Shown here: piece by piece, positions 36,196-45,800 of the stretch
Layout of the letters: every line of letters begins with the position of its first letter
Position numbering within the stretch: the stretch's first letter is position 1
Source: Ignavibacteria bacterium
Lineage (GTDB): Bacteria; Bacteroidota; Ignavibacteria; Kapaibacteriales; UBA961
Length of the DNA stretch: 64,000 bases
Assembly: GCA_016720145.1 (NCBI GenBank)
Contig: JADJXV010000012.1
Span: forward strand, 62,001-126,000
Reading direction: 5' to 3'
The notes under the pieces: generated by a model
Told to the model about the DNA's origin: nothing
What the model saw: the letters and a program-made list of their open reading frames with translations, nothing else
The model's database searches: none
Program-made: the position numbers and the translations under genes

Positions 36196-39100
36196 TTAAT
36201 CAGCAATCATCATAATTTTACTCATCGCTGTTTTGCCGGAATGGAGACGATAGACATACATACCGGTCGGTAAATTTAAATCGCTCACCGTCACTTCATA
36301 CACACCTGATGTATAATTTCCATCTACGATCACTGCTCGTTTATTTCCAAGCATATCAAAGATTTCAAGAGTTGTTTCAGCAGTATTTTCGATACCGAAA
36401 CTGATACTTGTTTCGCCGTGAACTGATAGAGGATTGGGCGCATTTTGTTGTAAAAATGCGACAACAGGAGCAACAATCGAGGATAATCTCACCGGTACTT
36501 TGCAGCGCGTATCGCCGAGCGCCAAAATTAGACCTTCTTTTGCCGTACCTGCGAGAGCAGCTCTCATTGCCAAGCATCCGAATCTGAATTCTAACGTATC
36601 CGTATCTTCAATACTTTGAACGAGTTTCGGATTATAACACACAGAAAGTTTTCGACGTTCCTTCGGTTGTAGGACAAACGGAAGTTGCGACTGCGGCAGA
36701 GAGAAAAGTATATTTTGAGCCACATATATTTCATTAAAAGTCAACGGGAATTTCCCATAATTATACATCTCAAGCCCTTCGCACCGCACATCGCCGGCAA
36801 TTGTACTATCATACCTAAACGGCGTCGTATCCGATACAGATTCTACCTTGAGGGTAAAACCCGGAATAGATTCACTTCTTATAGAAAAATTCCCGGCGGA
36901 GTCAGTCGCGCGAATAGCATAGGACGCATCTTGAAAGTAATCAACGACAGCAATTGAATATCCTGAAACGCGAAAATCATTTGTAGAATCAGCAGTTACG
37001 ACGCAATTGATTGTCGAATCCTGAAGAATTTCCGTTGTTTGAATTCCTAAATCACTGGAAAGTGAATCGGTGATGGTCACCTTAAAATTGAACTGACAAG
37101 GGTCACCGGCAAGTGAAATAGTGGGCTTGTTTCGGTCAATAAGCGCCGACATTTGGAGCTCGACAAGCTGCCTTGTCCCACATGCCTGCCCAATAAACAA
37201 TGTATCAAGAAATTCACCCTCAACCACGGAATTAAAACACACGTTAATTGTTTTCTTTTCCTTGGGGTTGAGTATAATCGGAGCTGCAGAATTAATAGAA
37301 AATTCGGGTGATGTTTTACTAAAACCGAGAGAGGTAATTTGTTGAGGGAATTTTCCGTAATTGTATAACTCAATATCAAAACAATATTTTTTATTCACAG
37401 GACCGATACGCTTCGCATGAAGCAAAGAATCAGCGCCTCTCGGCTGCGTGAGCCCAACGGTAAACCCCGGGATTTCAATTGTTTTTTCAGAAATATAATC
37501 GACTGAGTCAACAGCAAAGACTGTAAATGCGCCATCATTATAAATATCATTGAGTTGCGCAGTGAAAGTGACAGATGGCGCAACCGGCGAGAAAGGAGCT
37601 ATCGTCGCTGTGACGTTTTTCATAGAATCAGCCGGTGCTGTCACTTGCTTGATATGGGTATCACCGGTAAGTGTATCGAATATAATACCTTTAGCAGCAA
37701 AACAATCATTGGAAGCAATGATATTCGGTGGATTAAAGTCAAAAACTCGATATCCTGTTCCTCCGACATAACCATACGAATTCGCACGACCATAACCATA
37801 TATGTAGATACCGATTGGCTCATCAGCGGAAATAGTATGAGCGCCATCGGTTACACCATCGGCTCCATTTGCACCGCCAAGCCAAGCGTACGAGAATTCA
37901 TTACTTGGAGGAATCGGAATAAATTTCGAGACATTCACCGGATTACCGTCTAATCTAATTGTTGATAATGTGGAAGTAGGTGCAACGACAGTGATGTATT
38001 GTTCAACATATACATCATTTGGGTTTTGAAAATCATGAGCTTGTACATTGTAGCATCGGTAAGATTTGAGGAACTGTTCCTTGGGGGGAATAATGAGCAT
38101 AAAAGGGTCGCTAAGTTCAATTGATCCGGGAGGCATAGACACATCACTCGCTGTTTTTTTTAAATGTGCAACGAGTATAGGCTTATTGGCAGTGATTGTT
38201 TGTCCTTTAATTAATTCCCCGGAATACACACCTCCGGAATTTATATAGGAACCTATAAAATTACCATCAATAAAGACTTTTGTACTATCATAAGCTGCAA
38301 GTATCCTATACATATCCTGACCGAGTCTTGTCGCACCTGTAGGTAAAGGATATGGCGTCAGGAAAGCATTTTTTCCCCAAGTACCCACTGGTGGCACCTG
38401 CTCAATCAAACAATCTCGGGAGATTAAACTATCAGCTAATTCTACGGGTACGATGGCACGTTGCTGTCCACCAAATACTGCCACCGGCTTGGTGGAAGTC
38501 ACATGACTTCCTGTGAGATCTGAGCTGAGGTTTTGTACAGTAATTTTTGCTTGTACTAAGTAGGTCTCCCCCTGATTGAGGGTAATAGTCTGAGGAGTTA
38601 GGTCATTATTATACGTTGCTGTCTTAGGAGTTACGGTAATCGTGGTATTGTTTTCTGTAGCCAATACTGCAAATTGAGATGGAGTACTTGAACCAACATT
38701 CACAGCATTACCATTGGCATCACCATTACTATTATATGCCATCACATAATAATCATTACCTAGTACTTTTGTCGGTAATACTAAAAAGGCATCACTTGTA
38801 GTTTGAGCTTGGCTGAGAGCATATACTCCTATATCTTGATCAGCGACAACATGGAAATACTGTAAAGCTATATCTTCTGATTGACTCAGCGTTTCAAATC
38901 TGTTCCTTCCTTGTTGATAACCTTCTAACTCGTAGGTATCATACCAGATAGGAAAGAGAAATACTTTCGTTGGGTCAATAATTTGGAAAGGTTGTTGGCG
39001 AATAATGCCTGCTTTATTTCGGTATGAAATATTTCCAGATGTTGGGACATCTGCCACGATATAGACAAATAGTGAATCTGATAACCGGTTATTGACGTGG

Positions 39101-39234
39101 AGATTCGGAAGAAAAGTCAACCAAAAATCTTTGCCTTTGCTGCTTTTTTCGATTGGTTGGGCTATGGAACTGCTCGGTAGGGATAGGGCTATCAGCACGG
39201 CAAGCAGGATGCAACGAGCGTAGAGTATGTTCAT
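36196..39234 (-). CDS. IgGFc-binding-type surface protein with T9SS sorting domain, larger paralogue
   Basis: A 1012-residue secreted protein with signal peptide MNILYARCILLAVLIALSLP, then SKGKDFWLTFLPNLHV at the same place as AGKDFYFSFPPN in the gene at 2610. Residues ~30-480 are the IgGFc-binding type region (VFGGQQRAIVPVELADS, TWGKNAFLTPYPL). Two copies of a choice-of-anchor/Ig-like unit follow, marked by the repeated phrases MYNYGKFPLTFNEIYV and LYNYGKFPQQITSLGF. The last ~80 residues (NAPNPLSVHGETSISF to MSKIMMIAD) are a T9SS sorting signal. The protein should reach the cell surface. It is separate from the methyltransferase downstream by only ~35 bp, possibly by chance. Confidence 0.87.
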   Translation of the reverse strand: MNILYARCILLAVLIALSLPSSSIAQPIEKSSKGKDFWLTFLPNLHVNNRLSDSLFVYIVADVPTSGNISYRNKAGIIRQQPFQIIDPTKVFLFPIWYDTYELEGYQQGRNRFETLSQSEDIALQYFHVVADQDIGVYALSQAQTTSDAFLVLPTKVLGNDYYVMAYNSNGDANGNAVNVGSSTPSQFAVLATENNTTITVTPKTATYNNDLTPQTITLNQGETYLVQAKITVQNLSSDLTGSHVTSTKPVAVFGGQQRAIVPVELADSLISRDCLIEQVPPVGTWGKNAFLTPYPLPTGATRLGQDMYRILAAYDSTKVFIDGNFIGSYINSGGVYSGELIKGQTITANKPILVAHLKKTASDVSMPPGSIELSDPFMLIIPPKEQFLKSYRCYNVQAHDFQNPNDVYVEQYITVVAPTSTLSTIRLDGNPVNVSKFIPIPPSNEFSYAWLGGANGADGVTDGAHTISADEPIGIYIYGYGRANSYGYVGGTGYRVFDFNPPNIIASNDCFAAKGIIFDTLTGDTHIKQVTAPADSMKNVTATIAPFSPVAPSVTFTAQLNDIYNDGAFTVFAVDSVDYISEKTIEIPGFTVGLTQPRGADSLLHAKRIGPVNKKYCFDIELYNYGKFPQQITSLGFSKTSPEFSINSAAPIILNPKEKKTINVCFNSVVEGEFLDTLFIGQACGTRQLVELQMSALIDRNKPTISLAGDPCQFNFKVTITDSLSSDLGIQTTEILQDSTINCVVTADSTNDFRVSGYSIAVVDYFQDASYAIRATDSAGNFSIRSESIPGFTLKVESVSDTTPFRYDSTIAGDVRCEGLEMYNYGKFPLTFNEIYVAQNILFSLPQSQLPFVLQPKERRKLSVCYNPKLVQSIEDTDTLEFRFGCLAMRAALAGTAKEGLILALGDTRCKVPVRLSSIVAPVVAFLQQNAPNPLSVHGETSISFGIENTAETTLEIFDMLGNKRAVIVDGNYTSGVYEVTVSDLNLPTGMYVYRLHSGKTAMSKIMMIAD

Positions 39235-39446
39235 AAAAGTCTTTGAATTAGTTTCGGTGGAAACGTGATGTTGATTTATTACTACGAAATTACGCTAAGA
39301 AATCAAATTTAGGAGTAGTTTATTTATAAATGATGCTATTAAGTAGAATACATACTTGCAGAATAAGTGCACATACTACAAAACATCCTTTCGACAATAT
39401 CAACCATTTAGTCCTTAGCGTCCTTACTGTCCCTTAGAAAAGAAAC

Positions 39447-40637
39447 TTACCTCGACCCACGCCCCCACGTATAAAATTGCTCGATATTCGTATGGAGCGA
39501 CTCAAGTTCTACCTCCAAGATCTTTTCCTTCCCACGAATGCGCTCGATATCACGGAATATTTTCCGAACGCTTGGCAGGTCAATTCCTGACTTTTCCGAT
39601 ACTTTTTGGAAAAATTCTTCGGTAAATTCATTGGTGCGTACGTAATAATTCACCCGAACAAAATCGAGAAAATAGAGGATTTTCTTTTCAGCCAGATTCG
39701 CATGGTCACCTTGCTGATAATAGACTTGACCGACCGTATCGACAAATTCTAATGTCGAATTCGTCACCGGTGGTATCACGGGGATAATACGCTGATCGCG
39801 CTTGGCGCGGAATATCACAAACAGCACCCCACCAAGCAACACACAATAATACGCCCATCTCAAGGGCTCGACCGATAAAATATACCTGAACGGACTGCGG
39901 ATCTCATCACGACCGACTTTGTAGTATTCATCCCACAAGACAGTATCACCGTAAAGCTTTGAAAATGCTTTTGATATGAAGTCGCGGTTGTCACCTGCAA
40001 GTACATAATAATTGGTAAAACATATAGGGGTGGTGGAAATAATGAATGTTCCCTCACCATAAGCTTGCTCTATCATTACTACTTGTGAATCTCTACTGAC
40101 TGCCGTCACTACTGCGTCTGTCGTATCGAAATTCACTAAAAAATTAGTAGCCGTTCCACCCTTATAACCCCACTCTTTACCATTCGTTGAAAGCGCAGGC
40201 GACGTAAAATGCAGATAATTGGAGTCACTAAATTTTGCAGCATAATTAACTTCAAGTTTAAATTTTAAAGAATCTGTCAGTGCGCCAGAAAAATTATCAG
40301 CACTCAGGAATGCTACTCCACCATTTTCGACGAATTCTAGAAGTGCTTTTGTGTCGAGGTCGTCCGGCGCAAATGTCTTGGATATAGAGAGATACAGCGT
40401 AGATGATGGATCTGTTTCGGGCAGAGTATTATAGAGCGGTTCACGAACAGTCTCGAGGTGTGCTTCGGGGAAAATATGGGGTAAAATTCTATAGAGTATA
40501 TAGCTTCCAAAAGGAATTTTGTCGAATTGTGAATACGTTTGACGCCAGTCAATCGGCTTGGGGCGGATGAATTCAAACACCACCATAGCGACGAATACAA
40601 TACCGAGTATAATAATAAACTTACGCTGTGATTTCAT
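39447..40637 (-). CDS. DUF4350 domain membrane protein
   Basis: A protein of 396 residues from the ATG at 40637 (MKSQRKFIIILGIVFVAMVVF), beginning with one membrane helix. The DUF4350 pattern is visible: IDWRQTYSQFDKIPFGSYILYRIL, LLEFVENGGVAFLSADNF, YGEGTFIISTTPICFTNYYV, FRYILSVEPLRWAYYCVLLGGVLFVIFRAKR (second helix, about residue 260-285). In other genomes DUF4350 proteins accompany DUF4129, DUF58 and MoxR ATPases in an envelope-linked complex of uncertain role. Its start lies 17 bp inside the upstream DUF4129 gene, so they are cotranslated. A longer start at 40661 is possible but less likely. Confidence 0.85.
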   Translation of the reverse strand: MKSQRKFIIILGIVFVAMVVFEFIRPKPIDWRQTYSQFDKIPFGSYILYRILPHIFPEAHLETVREPLYNTLPETDPSSTLYLSISKTFAPDDLDTKALLEFVENGGVAFLSADNFSGALTDSLKFKLEVNYAAKFSDSNYLHFTSPALSTNGKEWGYKGGTATNFLVNFDTTDAVVTAVSRDSQVVMIEQAYGEGTFIISTTPICFTNYYVLAGDNRDFISKAFSKLYGDTVLWDEYYKVGRDEIRSPFRYILSVEPLRWAYYCVLLGGVLFVIFRAKRDQRIIPVIPPVTNSTLEFVDTVGQVYYQQGDHANLAEKKILYFLDFVRVNYYVRTNEFTEEFFQKVSEKSGIDLPSVRKIFRDIERIRGKEKILEVELESLHTNIEQFYTWGRGSR

Positions 40638-41409
40638 GGCTCGTGTTTGATTGGTGAACATGTAAAAACAGCGCCTTTGTTCGCTCGTAACTCTCAGCAG
40701 TTATCGTCATATCACCATACCACGCATATTCAAATATCTTACTCAATTGCCTGAAATCGCGCTTGAGCTTTTTATCGTGAATTTCACTTGCATAGTCACG
40801 ATTGGTTTTATTGATTTGCCATTGAATTGTATTGCTGTCGGCTAAGCGCTTGAGCAGCCATAAATACTGTAATCTTACCGCGCGGCGATAGTCGGCGTTT
40901 TGCTCGGCTACGACAAGCAAATCCTCAAAATTCAATTCATGAATATTCTCGTCCATCGCATCGAAGGTGATAGAAGCACGCTTTTTGGAGGAAATAAATA
41001 ATCCTCCTAACTTGCTCTTAAATAAGATAATATTAACGATAGCAATTGCAATGGCAATCAAAATATACGTAATAGCATCGCCGATTTTATCGCCATCTTT
41101 ATTACCGAAAATACTCTCAAATATCTCCCAAAACTTTTGCTTGATCATTTCCCACAATGAATCCTGCTTGATAAACTCACGGTCGTAGTTGAATTCCTCA
41201 TCGATGTAATATTCTTCGAGCAACGTACGTGAAACTCTACGTTCGTTGATGGTGGTAGTCGTATCATACCGTATAATTTTTTCAATATGTGTTTGAGGTT
41301 CGGATGACGTAGTATTTGAATCCTGCATAGCCCCAGTATCAGTCGTAACCACAAGAATTATCATGCAGATAAACACAGCAATTCGTCTAAGTATAGTAAT
41401 TGCTTTCAT
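40621..41409 (-). CDS. DUF4129 domain membrane protein
   Basis: From ATG 41409 the protein has a signal or first helix (RIAVFICMIILVVT), a linker, a second membrane helix (ITYILIAIAIAIVNIILF), then the soluble DUF4129 C-terminus (ALL-like region ELNFEDLLVVAEQNADYRRAVRLQYLWLLKRL and DFRQLSKIFEYAWYG). The pair with DUF4350 is typical of envelope operons. Its ATG overlaps the manA stop as ATGA, so manA, DUF4129 and DUF4350 are one translationally coupled unit. A start at 41424 would extend into manA and is less likely. The function is not established. Confidence 0.84.
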   Translation of the reverse strand: MKAITILRRIAVFICMIILVVTTDTGAMQDSNTTSSEPQTHIEKIIRYDTTTTINERRVSRTLLEEYYIDEEFNYDREFIKQDSLWEMIKQKFWEIFESIFGNKDGDKIGDAITYILIAIAIAIVNIILFKSKLGGLFISSKKRASITFDAMDENIHELNFEDLLVVAEQNADYRRAVRLQYLWLLKRLADSNTIQWQINKTNRDYASEIHDKKLKRDFRQLSKIFEYAWYGDMTITAESYERTKALFLHVHQSNTSHEITA

Positions 41410-42371
41410 GAAATATATGCGCATAAAACAGTAGATAATTCAGTAGGTATGATGTGGTATTCGCCGGTATTTGCCGGCAAAAGTGCCGAACTACCCAGCG
41501 GCAAAATGACGGTATCAAAGTCACCGTGAATTTCTACATTTCCGGTAGCAATTGTGAGCAAATGCGGTGTTTCGAAGAAAGTGTTCCGAAGAATAGGATT
41601 GGCGAGTGAAAGCACATCGAGTACGAAATACTTTTCATGTACGAGCGAGGATATTGCATTTCCATCGGGCGAATTATTTGTAGTATAAGGGAATTGCGCT
41701 GTGGGACGTACGTTCAGCAGCGAACACTGAACCCCTTTTTCTATATGCAATTGACGTGGCTTGCCGTCCAATCCTGCCCTATCCCAATCGTATAATCGAT
41801 ACGTGGTATCGCTCGTTTGCTGTAATTCGTAGAGGAGAATTCCGGTGCCGATGGCATGAATAGTACCGGCGGGAACGTAAATAAAATCACCTGCTTTCAC
41901 ATTTACGAACTGCAAAACATCCCGCGAATTTCCATTCAACAGCGCATGTTTGAATTCATCGGACGTCACCTCTCGACTACATCCGTAGATTATTTGTGCA
42001 TTTTCCTCTGCTGCGAGAATATACCAGCATTCTGTTTTTCCTCTCTGCTCGCCTTCAAGCTCGAGAGCAAGTGCATCATCCGGATGGACTTGCACAGACA
42101 GCCAATCTCTTGCATCGAGGAACTTGACTAAAAGTGGGAAATCGTCCTGTACGTGTTTGCCGAGAATTTCTGCCGGGAATTGGGTAAGCACATCATGGAG
42201 CGTTTGACCGGTAAACTGACCATTTACAATACGATTACCGGAATAAATTTCCCATGATTCACCGATTGGCTCATCGGTGGTGAATTGCTTACCGAGCTTA
42301 GTTTTCATGGTGTTACCACCCCATACTTTCACATGGAGTGACGGCTCAAAAAGAAAAGGGTATGATTTCAT
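41406..42371 (-). CDS. manA: type I mannose-6-phosphate isomerase
   Basis: The enzyme interconverts mannose-6-phosphate and fructose-6-phosphate, feeding GDP-mannose and surface sugar synthesis. From ATG 42371 (MKSYPFLFEPSLHVKVWGG) it has 321 residues, a small bacterial PMI size. The zinc-binding core is present: LSVQVHPDDALALE, KTECWYILAAEE and FIYVPAGTIHAIGTGILLYELQQTSDTTYRLYDW. The upstream ORF start at 42488 would add 39 non-family residues, so it is rejected, although no ribosome site is obvious at 42371. It heads the manA-DUF4129-DUF4350 run. Confidence 0.93.
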   Translation of the reverse strand: MKSYPFLFEPSLHVKVWGGNTMKTKLGKQFTTDEPIGESWEIYSGNRIVNGQFTGQTLHDVLTQFPAEILGKHVQDDFPLLVKFLDARDWLSVQVHPDDALALELEGEQRGKTECWYILAAEENAQIIYGCSREVTSDEFKHALLNGNSRDVLQFVNVKAGDFIYVPAGTIHAIGTGILLYELQQTSDTTYRLYDWDRAGLDGKPRQLHIEKGVQCSLLNVRPTAQFPYTTNNSPDGNAISSLVHEKYFVLDVLSLANPILRNTFFETPHLLTIATGNVEIHGDFDTVILPLGSSALLPANTGEYHIIPTELSTVLCAYIS

Positions 42372-42620
42372 GGAGGAAATGAATGAAGCGTAGAAGTTGC
42401 AGGGCTGATTGTTCTGCTGCAATTTACGACTTGAGGCTTGTTCGTGCAAGAAAGAATATTCTCCCTTCATTGTAAACGCTATCAACATAAAGAAGAAATA
42501 GGCAAGTAATTAAACGCTTCTTGGTAAACTCAGTGTGACGTAAGTAGTTAGACATGCTGATCTTTCAACGATCGTACGAACATACGTAACAGTATGCAAT
42601 GACACAAGCTAGCCCAAAAG

Positions 42621-42724
42621 AAATCCCCCGCCTAAGAAGGCGACCCCTTTATCAAGGGGTCAAAGACTCTGTACGTCCCCTTGATAAAGGGGAAAATGTT
42701 TGCGAAGCAAACGAAGGGGATTTA
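42621..42724. repeat. AAATCCCC-ended hairpin repeat, copy B1 (family B)
   Basis: The ends are AAATCCCC (42621-42628) and GGGGATTT (42717-42724), an inverted pair. Between them are CGCCTAAGAAGGCG, CCCCTTTATCAAGGGG, CCCCTTGATAAAGGGG and GTTTGCGAAGCAAAC, each a hairpin. A diverged second copy is at 62427-62540. No gene is in the 42489-42858 gap; the ORF called there is the repeat itself. Confidence 0.65.
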
Positions 42725-42858
42725 CGGCGATGTAATAACAATAAGATTTATTCACTAATTATGTGGTTAGCTCCAAATGTGTCATTAACTACTTCCTATA
42801 CGCATCAAACAAAATACCGAATCCGAAATTGACATAATTTGCTCTCCTAACTCCCAAC

Positions 42859-45800
42859 CTAAAAATCAGTCTCATACCCCAGATTCACATCCCTGAATTC
42901 AAATTTCCAATTACTGAAAATACCCGGGATTTCTGCAATTACATCCGCTTTTGCTGTTAGCTTTAAATGATGTTCAGTCGCATCGACGATGCCTTTCATA
43001 TCAATACTTCCGGAAGTAATAGTCTTCGTTAACAAGTCAATAATATTAATACTTACATCCCAATTCCCTTTGAATTTAAGTTCGGCATACAGCATTTTAA
43101 GCCCCACTTCGCGTGTTTCACCGGGTTCGGGCATTTTGTTATAATCCACCACCGCCGATGCAGCAAGATGCGCCTCAATATTAAGAATATCTTTTTTCTT
43201 TTCAGCCGGTTTATCGCCGTCCTTCTCCGTTCCCTCACTCTCGGTTTCGCCGCCAAAATCAAACGTGAATAATCCCGCAAGATGCACTCTGCTCGGCTGC
43301 ACGTCGAATTCACCCTTGAAGCGCAATCGATCGACCACACTTCCGCTGATGTCATTGCTCTTGATGTACCAGTTTTTCCCGCCGGCATAGAGGAACTCTA
43401 CCTCACTATTGAACTTAGCGACTCTGCCCTTTACGTCCAACACACCGACAAACAGCCGCATTTTCCCGTCGATCCGCGCAGGAGAGTCCCACCGCATATT
43501 CAATTGTCCCTCACCAAATATAGATTCTTCCTGATTCAAAAGCCATGCTTTTCCATTCAAACTAAAATAACCCGCAGCAGGAAATAATACCATCGTCAGC
43601 CGTCCGGCAAAGGTCTTACCACTCGTCGGCATGTCGCCAATGGTGACCGATGCTTTGAGAGCGAGACCGCCATTGACATTCACGGGCGAACCTTTTTGCC
43701 CGCCAATCGGTGGATTGTAATTCGAGCCAACACCACCGCCAAGACCAAGCAATGCAAGACCCGTCTGCCCAAGCGGAATTCCCCTTTCAGCTCTCACTTC
43801 GAGCTCGCCATACCAATAGGAATATGAACGGGTTTCGTCGATCGGTTGCGTTCCGATGATTACCATTCCCTTGATTCCGCCACCGAGATTCTTGATAGTC
43901 ACATCGACATGTGCCAGAAATTCATTGTTGTTGTAAATGAATTTCCCGCGGAATGTCACCGGATTACGCTCGATATTAATGCTGTCAATTTGAATATCAA
44001 ACACCGACCCACCGCCGACTGTAATCGTTCCCTCAATGGTTTTAATTCCCAAATTTTCAAAGCTGATCGCACCCTTCATCGTGAGTTCGTATTTTTGTTC
44101 TGGTGGGTTGAATTCGAATTCTAAGTTTTTCACTTCAAACCCAAAACCTTTATTCACCTTCGTCACCGAATTTTTCCCAATTTTCAGCGCTCCTTTTGCG
44201 CTTCCGTCGGACTTGATAACGAGATTATTAATGTCAATTTGCCCAAATCGATCTTTGGAGGCAATTGAGCCGTTGAGTGTAAGTGAATAAATACCCGATT
44301 CTTTAGCAATTCCACAACCCTCACCGAGCGCAAATACTATCCCAAGTGTAGGAATTGCAACGGGTTTCTCGGTTGAGAGTCCGCATTTCCAGTCTTCACC
44401 ATCTAGCGTAATATCCGCGTTTATCGCCCCGTCAAATGGTTGCGGGAATTCAAATGTTCCTTTGAGGGCGAATTTATCTGTCGTGAGTTCATTGTTTTTA
44501 AATGTCAACGTAAGTTCTTTGGCTGTAAATGAATAACCTCCAATTCCCATTTTCAATTCCGATGTAAGAGTCGCCTCGCCCGACACACCGCCGGTGCCGA
44601 TAGAAAAGTCTTTCACGGCGAGAGTTGTGGGAATTTCCTTGCTCTTCGACAGTGCTTCCGGGAAGACGAGAGTAGCCGAACCTATAATCACGCCTTGGAA
44701 ATCACCTCCAAATCCAGAACCTTCCGGATTCTCCGTTTCATCCATATCGAGCACGATGGCAGCTCCTTTTTTGAGCGCAAAACCCTTGATTTTAAGTTCA
44801 GGTAGATTCTCGAGCGAACACATAAAATTCCCGTCTCCCTTGATATTTGCCGAGAAAATTATCGAGTCCGGGATCGCTGTTTTGTGCGTAAAATGTCCGC
44901 CGATCATACCAGTTCGTTGCGCTCCAATTCCAAGCGACGTCACCGTAAGGTCAAATCCTTGAATAACGTTGGTATGAATTTCACCTGTCCATGTTGCGCT
45001 TCCGCTTTGGGCTATTGGTAGGTCTGCGCCGCCGCATCCTTCGAATTCCACATCTTTCACATCTACTTCGATCGATACGCTCAAAATATCATTGAACAAT
45101 TTTGATAACGGTCCTTGAGCGATGATTTTCCCTTTGCCGCTGATAGGAGTGCCGCAGGTCGCATCTTCCTGTAATTCCACGACAAACGGCATGCTTGGGA
45201 AGCCAATCTTGAATTGTTTGATTTTTGATACTTTGTAGGTGCCTTCGACTTCTTTGGGTTCACAGAACTCTCTTATCTTAGCATCCTCACATTTAGCAAG
45301 TATCCTCGCTTCTTCACCCACTTCCGATGGCACGCTATCGACAGTAACTCTTGCAATACCAAAGAGTTTTGTTGTGTCAGATTTGGGTTTAATTATTATT
45401 TTTCCTGATTTTTTGGTGAATAGAATACTCACATCATTCACCCCATTGCGATCATTGTCGAGTAGTCCTGTGACCGCATCAGTCGTTGGCGCATAGAGTT
45501 TTGCCGTTTTTTTGTCCGTGGGTGACGGCATTTTTCCTGCTGCTGTCGCAGGCGATTCTTTTCCATCCCAAATTGCGAGTGCAGCTTCCCAAGCGGGCTT
45601 CGGCGCTGAACCCGCAAAACGTAAAAATTGTAATTGAAGGGGAGTTTTGGCTTTGAATTTTTTCTCAGTGCAGCCCTCACGTTTCCACTTGACGGTCAGT
45701 TCGAATTCTCCGACACCCTCTCCAAAATAGAATAGCACATCTGAATAGCCGCCATCTTGGGTAATCTTTTTGAAGTCAGGTTTTGCGCCGGGGTCATCGC

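Noticed and set aside
42599..42832. A plus-strand ORF of 77 residues
   Set aside because: It is made by repeat copy B1 and has no family resemblance.
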